The position numbers were made by a program, and so were the translations under genes. From assembly GCA_947624565.1 (NCBI GenBank), contig CANQKX010000014.1:1-34688 (forward strand): a DNA stretch of 34,688 nt, given 5' to 3'. The notes beneath the pieces were generated by a model. That model saw only the letters and a program-made list of their open reading frames with translations. It did not search any database and was not told where the DNA came from. Source of the DNA: an uncultured Bacilli bacterium (lineage in GTDB: Bacteria > Bacillota_I > Bacilli_A > RF39 > UBA660). Of this stretch, positions 7,066 through 16,000 are shown one piece after another. Position 1 is the stretch's first letter, and every line of letters begins with the position of its first letter.

Positions 7066-9211
7066 TTGTTTCTTGTTTAGGTAATGCTTCTTTTCTAGAT
7101 AAAGTTAATTTACCTTTTTTATCATATCCAGTTGCTTTTACAATTATTTCATCACCAACTGATACTAAATCTGATGGTTTTTCTACTCTTTCATTAGCAA
7201 GTTGTGATACATGAACAAGTCCTTCACAACCTTCCCATAATTCTACAAAGCAACCAAAATCATGAATATCTACTACTTTACCTGTGTAAATTTTACCTAT
7301 TTCAACTTCTTTTGCAACATTTTCAATCATTTCTCTAGTTTTATCAATTACTTCTTTATCTGTATGGTATATAATTACTCTTCCATCATCTTCAAGATCA
7401 ACTTTAACAGCTCCTACATCATTAACTGTTTTTACATTACTTGCTTCTAAGATAATCTTAGTAATCATATCTCCACCTTTACCAATTACATCTTTAATCT
7501 TATTTGGATTAATCATAAATGATATTGTTTTAGGTGCATATTTACTTACTTCTTTTCTAGGCTCTTTTATAGTACTTTCTATTAAATCTAAAACTTGCAT
7601 TCTTGCTTGTTTTGCTTGCGCTAATGCTTCTTTTAAGATTTGTTTTGTTATTCCTTTAATCTTAATATCCATTTGAAGTGCACATATACCATTTCTTGTA
7701 CCTGCAACTTTAAAATCCATATCTCCTAAATGATCTTCCATACCTTGAATATCAGTTAAAATTGTATAATCATCACCATCTGTAATTAATCCCATTGCAA
7801 TTCCCGCAACTGGAGCCTTAATTGGAACACCAGCAGCCATTAAACTCATACATCCAGCACATATAGATGCTTGTGATGAAGAACCATTTGATTCAAGAGT
7901 TTCTGATACTACTCTTATAGTATATGGAAATTCTTCTTCACTTGGTATAACTTGAGAAAGTGCTCTTTCTCCAAGTGCTCCATGACCTATTTCTCTTCTA
8001 CCTGGGGCTCCATATCTTCCTGTTTCACCTACGCAAAATTGTGGAAAGTTATAATGAAGCATAAATCTTTTTTCTTCTTCAAGTTCAAGACCATCTAATA
8101 TCTGATGTTCTCCAAGTGCGCCTAATGTAGTTACACTAAGTGATTGTGTTTCTCCCCTTGTAAATAATGCAGAACCATGTGTTCTTGGAAGTAAATCTAT
8201 ACTAGCAGAAAGAGGTCTTATTTCAGTCATACTTCTTCCATCTGCTCTTATATGTTCTTTAACAACTATTTTTCTAAATACATTGTATTCTACCTTTTCA
8301 AGTGCAAGTTTTACTGCAGTAATAAGTTTAGTAAAATCTTCTTCTGTCATACTATCTTTATTTTCTGTAGTATACTTTTCTACTATTTCTTCTTTTATAT
8401 TATCAATTGCTTCATATTTTTCAAGTTTACCTTTTATTCTTAAAGCTTGATCAAGTTTATCTTTTGATAAATTTTCTATATCATTCATTAATTCATCAGA
8501 TATTTCAAGAATATCATAAGACATTTTTTCTTCGCCTATATCACTTATAATTTCCTCTTGAAATTTAACTAGTTCTTTTATTGCTTCATGCCCAAACATT
8601 AACGCATCAAGCATATCTTCTTCACTAACTTCTTTAGCACCTGATTCAACCATGTTAATAGCATCTTTAGTACCTGCGACTGTTAAATCTATGTCACTTA
8701 ATTCTAATTCTTCAATAGTTGGATTAATAACAAATTCTCCATTTACTCTTCCAACTTTAACACCTGCGATTGGACCATCAAAAGGTATTTTACTTATAGA
8801 TGTTGCAAGTGAAGATCCAAACATTGCAGCCATTTCTGGTGAATTATCTTGATCTACTGAAAGAATTGTATTAACTATTTGAACTTCATTTCTAAAATTT
8901 TCAGGAAATAAAGGTCTCATTGGTCTATCTATCATTCTAGCAGCAAGTGTTGCATTATCTGTTGGCCTACCTTCTCTTTTTATAAAACCACCAGGTATTT
9001 TACCTACTGAATATAATTTTTCCTGATATAATACCATAAGTGGAAAAAAATCAGATAAAACATTTGCATTATCAGATACTACTACTGTTGATAAAACAAC
9101 TGTATCACCATATCTTATTAAAACAGAGCCATCTGCTTGTTTAGCAAGTTCTCCATGTTCAACTACTAATTTTCTACCCCTAAAATCTAATTCATATACT
9201 TTCTTACTCAT
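7061..9211 (-). CDS. pnp: Polyribonucleotide nucleotidyltransferase (PNPase)
   Basis: PNPase degrades RNA 3'-5' using phosphate. The 716 aa show two RNase PH-like domains joined by a helical segment, then a KH domain (about 560-620; IGKGGDMI) and an S1 domain (about 630-700). Motifs such as [31 protein letters not shown] and the second-core [12 protein letters not shown] are intact. The ATG at 9211 is chosen because AAGGAG lies seven bases before it; an in-frame TTG at 9232 lies upstream of that ribosome site. The order rpsO-pnp is the classical one, but the rpsO terminator separates them. A TATAAT lies about 25 bases upstream of the start without a good -35. Confidence 0.97.
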   Translation of the reverse strand: MSKKVYELDFRGRKLVVEHGELAKQADGSVLIRYGDTVVLSTVVVSDNANVLSDFFPLMVLYQEKLYSVGKIPGGFIKREGRPTDNATLAARMIDRPMRPLFPENFRNEVQIVNTILSVDQDNSPEMAAMFGSSLATSISKIPFDGPIAGVKVGRVNGEFVINPTIEELELSDIDLTVAGTKDAINMVESGAKEVSEEDMLDALMFGHEAIKELVKFQEEIISDIGEEKMSYDILEISDELMNDIENLSKDKLDQALRIKGKLEKYEAIDNIKEEIVEKYTTENKDSMTEEDFTKLITAVKLALEKVEYNVFRKIVVKEHIRADGRSMTEIRPLSASIDLLPRTHGSALFTRGETQSLSVTTLGALGEHQILDGLELEEEKRFMLHYNFPQFCVGETGRYGAPGRREIGHGALGERALSQVIPSEEEFPYTIRVVSETLESNGSSSQASICAGCMSLMAAGVPIKAPVAGIAMGLITDGDDYTILTDIQGMEDHLGDMDFKVAGTRNGICALQMDIKIKGITKQILKEALAQAKQARMQVLDLIESTIKEPRKEVSKYAPKTISFMINPNKIKDVIGKGGDMITKIILEASNVKTVNDVGAVKVDLEDDGRVIIYHTDKEVIDKTREMIENVAKEVEIGKIYTGKVVDIHDFGCFVELWEGCEGLVHVSQLANERVEKPSDLVSVGDEIIVKATGYDKKGKLTLSRKEALPKQETK

Positions 9212-9260
9212 AAATTTCTCCTTATATATCAATTATAACACAATTATTAGAAATTAAATT

Positions 9261-9281
9261 AAAAAAAGCACTATTGTGCTT
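9261..9281 (-). terminator. Terminator between rpsO and pnp
   Basis: AAGCAC/GTGCTT stem with a four-base loop and an uninterrupted T run, starting at the rpsO stop codon. Confidence 0.85.
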
Positions 9282-9549
9282 ATTTTCTTAAACCTAATTT
9301 TTCAATTATACTTCTATATCTATTAATATCTGTCTTTTTTAGATATCCAAGTAAGTTACGACGTTTACCTACTTTCATAAGTAACCCTTTTTTTGAATGA
9401 AAATCGTGTATATTAACTTTTAAATGTTCTGTTAATATTTTAATTTCTTCTGTTAAAATAGCTATTTGAACTTCTGGTGAACCAGTATCACCTTCGTGAG
9501 TAGCATATTTTTTAATAATATCTTCTTTTACAGATTTTTTTAATGCCAT
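9280..9549 (-). CDS. rpsO: 30S ribosomal protein S15
   Basis: S15 binds the 16S rRNA central domain early in 30S assembly. The 89 aa are full length with the conserved [17 protein letters not shown] and [15 protein letters not shown] motifs. Ribosome site GGAGG precedes the ATG. The gene is transcribed from a SigA promoter at 9632-9660 through a folded leader that may bind S15 (see separate entry). Confidence 0.97.
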   Translation of the reverse strand: MALKKSVKEDIIKKYATHEGDTGSPEVQIAILTEEIKILTEHLKVNIHDFHSKKGLLMKVGKRRNLLGYLKKTDINRYRSIIEKLGLRK

Positions 9550-9576
9550 ATTCTTTCCTCCTATTAAATTTGCCTA

Positions 9577-9623
9577 ATACCTAGTATATGGTCGGAAAAA
9601 TCCATATACCACGTAAAAGGTAT
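9577..9623 (-). ncRNA. Structured rpsO leader, candidate S15 autoregulatory RNA
   Basis: On the transcript, an outer helix AUACCU (9623-9618) with AGGUAU (9582-9577) encloses an inner eight-pair helix GUAUAUGG (9609-9602) with CCAUAUAC (9591-9584). They are joined by an eight-base bulge on one side and one base on the other; the terminal loop has ten bases. The fold begins about two bases after the predicted transcription start and ends shortly before the ribosome site. S15 is known to regulate its own mRNA through various leader structures in several phyla; that this is such a site is inference. Confidence 0.65.
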
Positions 9624-9631
9624 GCAATAAT

Positions 9632-9660
9632 AATATACAGTAAAACTAAAATAAAATCAA
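9632..9660 (-). promoter_or_regulatory. SigA promoter of rpsO
   Basis: TTGATT (9655-9660), 17-base spacer, TATATT (9632-9637) on the minus strand. Transcription should begin near 9625, immediately before the leader helix. Confidence 0.75.
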
Positions 9661-9674
9661 TACAAATTTGTATT
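9659..9674. promoter_or_regulatory. Perfect 16-bp palindrome upstream of rpsO -35
   Basis: AATACAAATTTGTATT, a perfect dyad overlapping the rpsO -35 by two bases in the divergent rpsO/der intergenic region. It is operator-like, but no regulator is known. Confidence 0.45.
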
Positions 9675-9756
9675 TTTATTAATTTTATTATTATATTTTT
9701 ATAATATCTCTTTAACATAATATTACATTACTATAAATAGTTTATATTTTATATAC

Positions 9757-9785
9757 TTCAATTTTTTTAATAAATATGTTATAAT
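9757..9785 (+). promoter_or_regulatory. SigA promoter of der
   Basis: TTCAAT, 17-base spacer, TATAAT on the plus strand, 27 bases before the der start. Confidence 0.65.
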
Positions 9786-9811
9786 TTACTATCAGAAAAG
9801 AGGTGCTTTAT

Positions 9812-11122
9812 ATGAAATTAAAGACAGTAGCACTTGTCGGTAGTCCAAATGTTGGTAAATCTACAATATTTAATAGAATTGTTGGTAAAAAAATATCAAT
9901 TATAGAAGATATACCCGGTATTACAAGAGATAGAATATACTCAGTTGCTACTTATAAGGATTATAAATTTAATTTAATCGATACTGGTGGAATAGATATT
10001 GGTAATGAGACTTTTAATAATGAAATTAAAATTCAATCTGAAATTGCAATTGATGAAGCAGATGTTGTTGTTTTTGTCGTAGATGGTAAAAAAGGATTAA
10101 CATCAAATGATTATATGGTAAGAGATATTCTTTATAGATCAAATAAAAAAATAATAGTAGCCATTAATAAGATAGATAATAAAAAACACATGGATAATAT
10201 ATATGATTTTTATGAACTTGGATTTGATAATTATATACCTATAAGTTCTGAACATGGCATAAATTTTGATAAATTATTAGATGAAATAACAGAAGATTTT
10301 GATAAGTATGTAAATGAAGATGATAATTCTGCAGTAAAATTTTGTTTAATAGGTAGACCAAATGTAGGTAAAAGTTCTTTAACAAATGCATTGTTAAATG
10401 AAGAAAGAGTTATAGTTAGTAGTGAGGCTGGTACAACTAGAGATTCAATAGATACAAAATTTAAATATGAAAAAAATGATTATATAGTTATAGATACTGC
10501 AGGTATGAGAAAAAAAGGTAAAGTATATGAAACCATAGAAAAATATAGTTTACTTAGAGCAATGAAAGCAATTGAACGAAGCGATGTATGTGTAATTGTA
10601 ATAAATGCAGAAGAAGGTATTATTGAACATGATAAACATATTGCTGCGTATGCGCTTGAAGCAGGTAAACCAATGGTACTTGTAGTAAATAAATGGGATA
10701 CAGTAGATGATAAAAATGATATTAAATCATATACAAAGAAAATACGTGCAGAATTTCAATTTCTAAGTTATGTCCCTATAGTATATTTAAGCGCATTAAC
10801 TAAAAAAAGAATTCATACATTAATGCCTGAAATAATTAAAGTATATGAAAATTCTAGAAAAGAAATAAAAACAAGTCTATTAAATCAAGTAATAAATGAT
10901 GCATATGCTTTAAATCCTGCTCCTTCATATAAAGGTAAAAGATTAAAAATATATTTTTCTTCTCAATCAGGTATAACACCTCCAACATTTAATATAAATG
11001 TAAATAATAAAGGATTAGTTCATTTTTCTTATCAAAGATATTTAGAAAATAAAATAAGAGAAAGTTTTGACTTAGAAGGAACACCAATAGTAATTAGATT
11101 TAAAAGTAAAGGTGAACAATAA
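9812..11122 (+). CDS. der: Ribosome assembly GTPase Der (EngA)
   Basis: Der has two tandem GTPase domains and a KH-like domain and acts in 50S assembly. The 436 aa show G1 GSPNVGKST, DTGG and NKID in domain 1; GRPNVGKSS, DTAG and NKWD in domain 2; and the C-terminal KH-like domain with the typical TPPTFxIxVN and YxRYLENxIRExF. ATG at 9812 is preferred because AAAGAGGTG ends seven bases upstream; an in-frame GTG at 9803 lies inside that ribosome site. Followed by spoVIF after 59 bases, which contain a separate SigK promoter. Confidence 0.96.
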   Translation: MKLKTVALVGSPNVGKSTIFNRIVGKKISIIEDIPGITRDRIYSVATYKDYKFNLIDTGGIDIGNETFNNEIKIQSEIAIDEADVVVFVVDGKKGLTSNDYMVRDILYRSNKKIIVAINKIDNKKHMDNIYDFYELGFDNYIPISSEHGINFDKLLDEITEDFDKYVNEDDNSAVKFCLIGRPNVGKSSLTNALLNEERVIVSSEAGTTRDSIDTKFKYEKNDYIVIDTAGMRKKGKVYETIEKYSLLRAMKAIERSDVCVIVINAEEGIIEHDKHIAAYALEAGKPMVLVVNKWDTVDDKNDIKSYTKKIRAEFQFLSYVPIVYLSALTKKRIHTLMPEIIKVYENSRKEIKTSLLNQVINDAYALNPAPSYKGKRLKIYFSSQSGITPPTFNINVNNKGLVHFSYQRYLENKIRESFDLEGTPIVIRFKSKGEQ

Positions 11123-11134
11123 TAGACATTTGTA

Positions 11135-11161
11135 ACCTAAAATTATTTTAATCATATACTA
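11135..11161 (+). promoter_or_regulatory. SigK promoter of spoVIF
   Basis: AC (11135-11136), 16-base spacer, CATATACTA (11153-11161): an exact match to the Bacillus SigK pattern AC-N16/17-CATAnnnTA. B. subtilis spoVIF is expressed late in the mother cell, in agreement. Confidence 0.7.
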
Positions 11162-11181
11162 GACTAGAGGTGATAGTTCTA

Positions 11182-11424
11182 GTGAACTTAAATGATAGTT
11201 TTTTTAAAAGAGTTGAGAATAAAACAAATGTAAAAAAATCAACTATTGTAAGTCTTGCACAAAAATTACAAGGTAATAAAATGAAAGATGAAAAGACTTT
11301 AAGAGAAATAATTCATGAACTTAGTGAAATGACTGGTAAAGAGGTTTCAAAAGAACAAGAAGATAAAATAATAAGTGCAGTTGTTAATGATAGGGTACCC
11401 GATAATTTAGATAAAATGATATAG
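11182..11424 (+). CDS. spoVIF: Stage VI sporulation protein F
   Basis: 80 aa resembling SpoVIF (YjcC), needed for late spore coat assembly and resistance in Bacillus. Family-like features are FFKRVENKTNVKKSTIVSLAQ, LQ-xNxKDEKTLRExIxELS and the end KEQEDKIISAVVNDRVPDN. The GTG at 11182 is chosen because GAGGTGAT lies eight bases upstream; the GTG at 11170 is inside that ribosome site. It has its own SigK-type promoter and terminator, so it is expressed separately from der and spoIVA. Confidence 0.87.
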   Translation: MNLNDSFFKRVENKTNVKKSTIVSLAQKLQGNKMKDEKTLREIIHELSEMTGKEVSKEQEDKIISAVVNDRVPDNLDKMI

Positions 11425-11454
11425 GCTCAAAGTATGAGTCTTTTTTTTATTTTT
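11424..11454 (+). terminator. Terminator of spoVIF
   Basis: GGCTCA/TGAGTC stem (one G-U pair), five-base loop, then eight T residues. Confidence 0.85.
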
Positions 11455-11458
11455 AGTA

Positions 11459-11484
11459 ATATCTTTTTTTATTATTCATATAGT
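11459..11484 (+). promoter_or_regulatory. SigE-like promoter of spoIVA
   Basis: CATATAGT (11477-11484) matches the SigE -10 consensus CATACAnT at all but one position; AATATC upstream resembles the -35, with ATA 15 bases before CATA, one base shorter than usual. B. subtilis spoIVA is SigE-dependent. Confidence 0.5.
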
Positions 11485-11507
11485 TTAATAAAGAAAGTAG
11501 GGATTAA

Positions 11508-12986
11508 ATGGAAAAAATAGATATTATAAAAAGTATATCAGAGAGAACAGGTGGAGATATTTACTTAGGTGTAGTTGGTGCAGTTAGAACCGGAAAATCC
11601 ACTTTTATAAAGAAATTTATAGAAAATTTAGTTGTACCTAATATAGAAGATGAATATGAAAGAAAAAGATGTTTAGATGAAATACCTCAAACTGCTCAAG
11701 GTAAAACTATAATGACTATTGAACCTAAATTTGTTCCAAGTAATGCTGCTAAAATAAAAGTAGATGAGTTTGAAGCAAATATTAGATTAGTAGATTGCGT
11801 AGGATATGTAGTTCCTGCAGCAAAAGGTTATGAAGATGAAATGGGAGAACCTAGAATGGTTAAAACTCCATGGTATGATGAAGATATTCCTTTTGTAGAG
11901 GCTGCTGAAATAGGAACTGAAAAAGTAATTAGAGATCATTCTACAATTGGAATAGTAGTTACAACTGATGGAAGTATTGGTGATATTACTAGAAATAATT
12001 ATATTGATGCAGAAAATGAAGTAATAAGTGAATTAAAAGAAATAGGTAAACCTTTTATTGTACTTTTAAATTCTGCTCACCCAAGTTTACCAGAAACAGA
12101 AAGATTAGCAGAAAAATTAAAAGAACAACATAATGTTCCTGTTATACCTATAAGTGCTGAAACAATGAATGAAAAAGATGTATATAATATTTTAAAAGAA
12201 GCATTATATGAATTTCCTGTGCTTAATATAAAAGTTGATATACCTGATTGGATTGCATGTCTTAATTCAAATCATCCAATAAAAAAAGTTTATATGGATC
12301 AAATAAGAGAAAGTGTAATAGAAGTTGATAAATTAAGAGATATTGAAACAATAAATAAACATTTTAAACAATGTGATCAGATAGAAAAATCATATATGTC
12401 AAATGTAGATCCATCTAAAGGTGAAGTAACAATTACTTTAACTGCACCTAATAATTTATATGATCAGGTATTAAAAGAAATAATTGGAACAAGTATAAAT
12501 AGTAGATCTGCACTATTATCAATATTTCAGGAATATAATAATACAAAAGAAGAATTTGAACAATATAAAAACGCACTTAAGATGGTTAAATCAACTGGAT
12601 ATGGTATTGCTATTCCAACACTAAAAGATATGAAATTAGATACTCCAGAAGTTGTTAAACAAGGTGGTAGATATGGAGTTAAATTAAAAGCAGTTGCTCC
12701 ATCAATTCATATGATAAGAGTAGATGTAGAAAGTACATTTGAACCAATTATAGGTTCAGAATTACAATCTAAAGAACTAATAAATTATTTAACTAAAAAT
12801 CAAGAAGGTGATGTAGATAGTATTTGGAAAAGTGAAATATTTGGTAGAAGTTTAGATGAAATTGTTCAAGAAGGTATACAAGCAAAATTATCATTAATGC
12901 CTGATAATTTAAGATATAAACTTCAAACAACTCTTGGTAAAGTAGTTAATAAAGGTTCAAATAATATGATAGCTATAGTTTTATAG
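11508..12986 (+). CDS. spoIVA: Stage IV sporulation protein A, coat-basement ATPase
   Basis: SpoIVA polymerises on the forespore surface, using ATP, to form the base on which the spore coat is built. The 492 aa equal the Bacillus length. The P-loop GAVRTGKST is at 24-32 with K30 in the same place as in B. subtilis; RLVDCVGY (Walker B region) follows near 95; and the C-terminal tail that contacts SpoVM (LMPDNLRYKL...NMIAIVL) is complete. The conserved EPKF segment reads KTIMTIEPKF, with Thr at 70 but Ile at 71, where I recall a second Thr in Bacillus. Start ATG has GTAGGGAT upstream. Single-gene unit with its own terminator. Confidence 0.97.
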   Translation: MEKIDIIKSISERTGGDIYLGVVGAVRTGKSTFIKKFIENLVVPNIEDEYERKRCLDEIPQTAQGKTIMTIEPKFVPSNAAKIKVDEFEANIRLVDCVGYVVPAAKGYEDEMGEPRMVKTPWYDEDIPFVEAAEIGTEKVIRDHSTIGIVVTTDGSIGDITRNNYIDAENEVISELKEIGKPFIVLLNSAHPSLPETERLAEKLKEQHNVPVIPISAETMNEKDVYNILKEALYEFPVLNIKVDIPDWIACLNSNHPIKKVYMDQIRESVIEVDKLRDIETINKHFKQCDQIEKSYMSNVDPSKGEVTITLTAPNNLYDQVLKEIIGTSINSRSALLSIFQEYNNTKEEFEQYKNALKMVKSTGYGIAIPTLKDMKLDTPEVVKQGGRYGVKLKAVAPSIHMIRVDVESTFEPIIGSELQSKELINYLTKNQEGDVDSIWKSEIFGRSLDEIVQEGIQAKLSLMPDNLRYKLQTTLGKVVNKGSNNMIAIVL

Positions 12987-12995
12987 CTATTTTAT
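12969..12995 (+). terminator. Terminator of spoIVA
   Basis: Nine-base-pair stem ATAGCTATA/TATAGCTAT with a four-base loop, spanning the stop, followed by TTTTATT. Confidence 0.7.
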
Positions 12996-13000
12996 TATAC

Positions 13001-13031
13001 AAAAAAAGATTTAATTATTTAAATCTTTTTT
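13001..13031 (-). terminator. Terminator of the M26 peptidase gene
   Basis: GATTTAA/TTAAATC stem extended by A/T pairs, four-base loop, then seven T residues on the minus strand. It overlaps the stop codon. Confidence 0.75.
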
Positions 13032-16000
13032 CGTCTCTTCATTTGAATCAATTTGTTCATTATCATCAGATTCTTTTAATTCTTTATCAGATTCATCTTC
13101 TTTTTTAAAGATAATATTTTCTTCTTGTAATACTGTATTTAAACTATCAATTGATTGTTTATCTTCGGTAATAATAATTATATTTTCACTTGTATCATTA
13201 CCTTTTAATTTTGGTAAGAATCCATCTTCTACTAACGATAAATCCCATATATCTTCTGACCATCCAAGTATAGTTGTATAAAATTCTCTATTTCGTGTAC
13301 CCTCAAAAGATATACTTGTAATACTACTTGTAGATACATTTTTAGATAATGCTGTCTTACCAATATATTCATCTATTTCATAGTTATTTAAATATCCATT
13401 TTCAAATACATTAGTATCTGTTCTTCCATCAAATTTATAACCATTAGCATTATTAGAAAATGAAATATTATTTTTAATATTGGCCTTTGTTACTACTTTA
13501 CCAACAAAGCCTCCAGTATTACTATTAGCAGTTACATCAACTTTTGCAAAATTATTTATTATAGATGAATTATCTGCCCATCCAACTAATCCTCCAACAT
13601 CACTAGCACCTTTTACTGTTCCTACTGCATAAGTATTAGTTAAAGTATCTCCATTTGCTTCTCCTGCAAGAAGTCCAACTGCATTTGATGATCCAACTGC
13701 ATTTCCATTAGCACTTGAAGAATATATATAATTTCCTCCTTGACCAAATCCTATTAGACCACCTATTCTAGTACTTCCAGATACATTAAATAATGATGCA
13801 TGAGTATCACTGATTTTTGTATTTTGTAAATAACCAATTAAAGTACCTACTTCTTTATGATTATTAGCATTTATAGTAATATCTTTAAGAATTACTCCCT
13901 TAATTTCAGAATTATATGAATTTTTTGATAACGCACCTAATCTATCTTCAGAAATATTTATATTAACATCTTGAATTTTTAAATCATATATTTTAGCAGC
14001 ATTTATACTATTAAATAATGGAATATTAAGGTTATATATTTTATGATTTTCACCTTTAATTATACCTGAGAATTCTTTTGTAATAATGCTACTTCCTTCA
14101 TTATAACTAGAAAAATCAATATCATTATCAAGTACAATAGTATAATATGGATTAGTATTAATTGCTTTAATAAATGCTTCAGCATTTTTTACATGAACAT
14201 CAGTTTTACTTGTATCAGCATAAATATCAGTTCTAAAATCATTTGTAATTCTCTTAATATAATAATAATTACGTCTTTTAACATTAGTACTTTGTTTTAC
14301 GCTTCTATCATTATTCATTGCATCTGATTTTAAAGCATTTTTATAATCTTCAATAACTTGATTAGCATCAATATATTTCATTTTACTCATATTTTCTTTC
14401 ATCATATTATATCTATCAAGTTTATATTTTTTAAATGTCATATTTGAATCATTAGTTATTGCACGAAGTGCGCCCAAATCTCCATCTTCACCATGATTAT
14501 CACTATAATATTCTATATAACCATCATCATAACCTTTATATCCTAACATTTCAAATGCAAATTCTTTGAAACTATAAGAATCAGGTCTTCCATTATCATC
14601 ATGAGGTTGATACCAACGTCTTGTATATAAACTATATCCACCATATCTATTAATTCCAACAGTTTCATATTCGCTTACACCTGGTTTTATTATTATTTTA
14701 TTATCCCATAAATCTGATATTGATTTTAAATTCATTTTCTTAAAATCATCCTCTGTTAATACTGTATATCTAGTTGTATTACTTGCTGAAGTTGTTTTTC
14801 CATTTGAATCTAAATATGATACTTGAACTGCAACTTTTGATTGTTCTAATGGACTTAATTGTAAGAATGCTAATGCCTCTAGATAATCTAAGAAATCAGA
14901 AACTTCAAACATTTTTTGATAAAAATCATGTATCTTTTCAGGTGTATCAATTCTTTCAGGAGTTAAATTTGATGTAACATTAGCATCTATTGGATAGTTT
15001 ACAGAAATATTCATATTTATTGTACCATCACCAAATGATTGAGTAAGGTTACCATCAGCATAATCTTCTCCACCTGCACCTGTTCTTCTTCCTTTATTCT
15101 TTAAGAATAATCTAGCATCCATATTATGAGCTGTTTCATGAGACCAAGTATGATATGTATATTCAGAACCCTTACTTAAATCTCCATCCATTAATCCCTC
15201 AACTCTCCATATTATTGATGTTCCGTTTGCAGTAGCAGCATTATAATCATTGTATGCCCAAACATTAACTACTTCATTAAAATTCTTATGGAATGGTTCT
15301 TGAGTTGTATATTGATTTTGGAATATTAAGTTACCACTTAAATCATATGTATATCTTTTATCTATTTGTATAGTATGTATATCATTAAAGTATTTAGCAT
15401 CGCCTAATATTTTAGCAGCATTTGTATAATATTCTTTCATCCTATCTGTATAAGTTTTAACCCTTTGTCTTAGACTTTCTTGAGCATTAATATCATTAGG
15501 ATCAGGTATATAAGTTCTTTGTGCTCCAATTATAAATTGTGTTGGAGTTGATATAATATAAGCAGCATTTTCAGGTAATGTTATTATTGGTAATGCATAG
15601 TTATACCAAGTTGCATAACTACCATTAGGTTTTATATCTTTTGATTTAATATGATCCCATAAAGTATATAAAATATCATCTCTATTATCAATATTAACTT
15701 CTGATAAATATCCTTTAAATTTACTAGCATACCATCTATCAACTTTTTCATCAGTTAATGTAGTAACTAAATATTCAAGAAAATCTGGTATTGTTTCTTT
15801 ATTTGTATATTCAAAGAACATTCTATTATAAGTATCATTTGTATTACTTAATTTTAAGTTATTATCATTTGATATAAATTTTAAAGATATATCATATGGA
15901 TTTAAATTTTTATTAAATCCTTGCATATCAAATAATATTAAATCATTTAACATAATACCATCTATATCAAAACTATAAAATCTCTTAAAATAATTATATG

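Noticed and set aside
9688-9706. AT-only dyad TATTATA-TATAATA between rpsO and der
   Set aside because: Consists only of A and T in a very AT-rich spacer; expected by chance.
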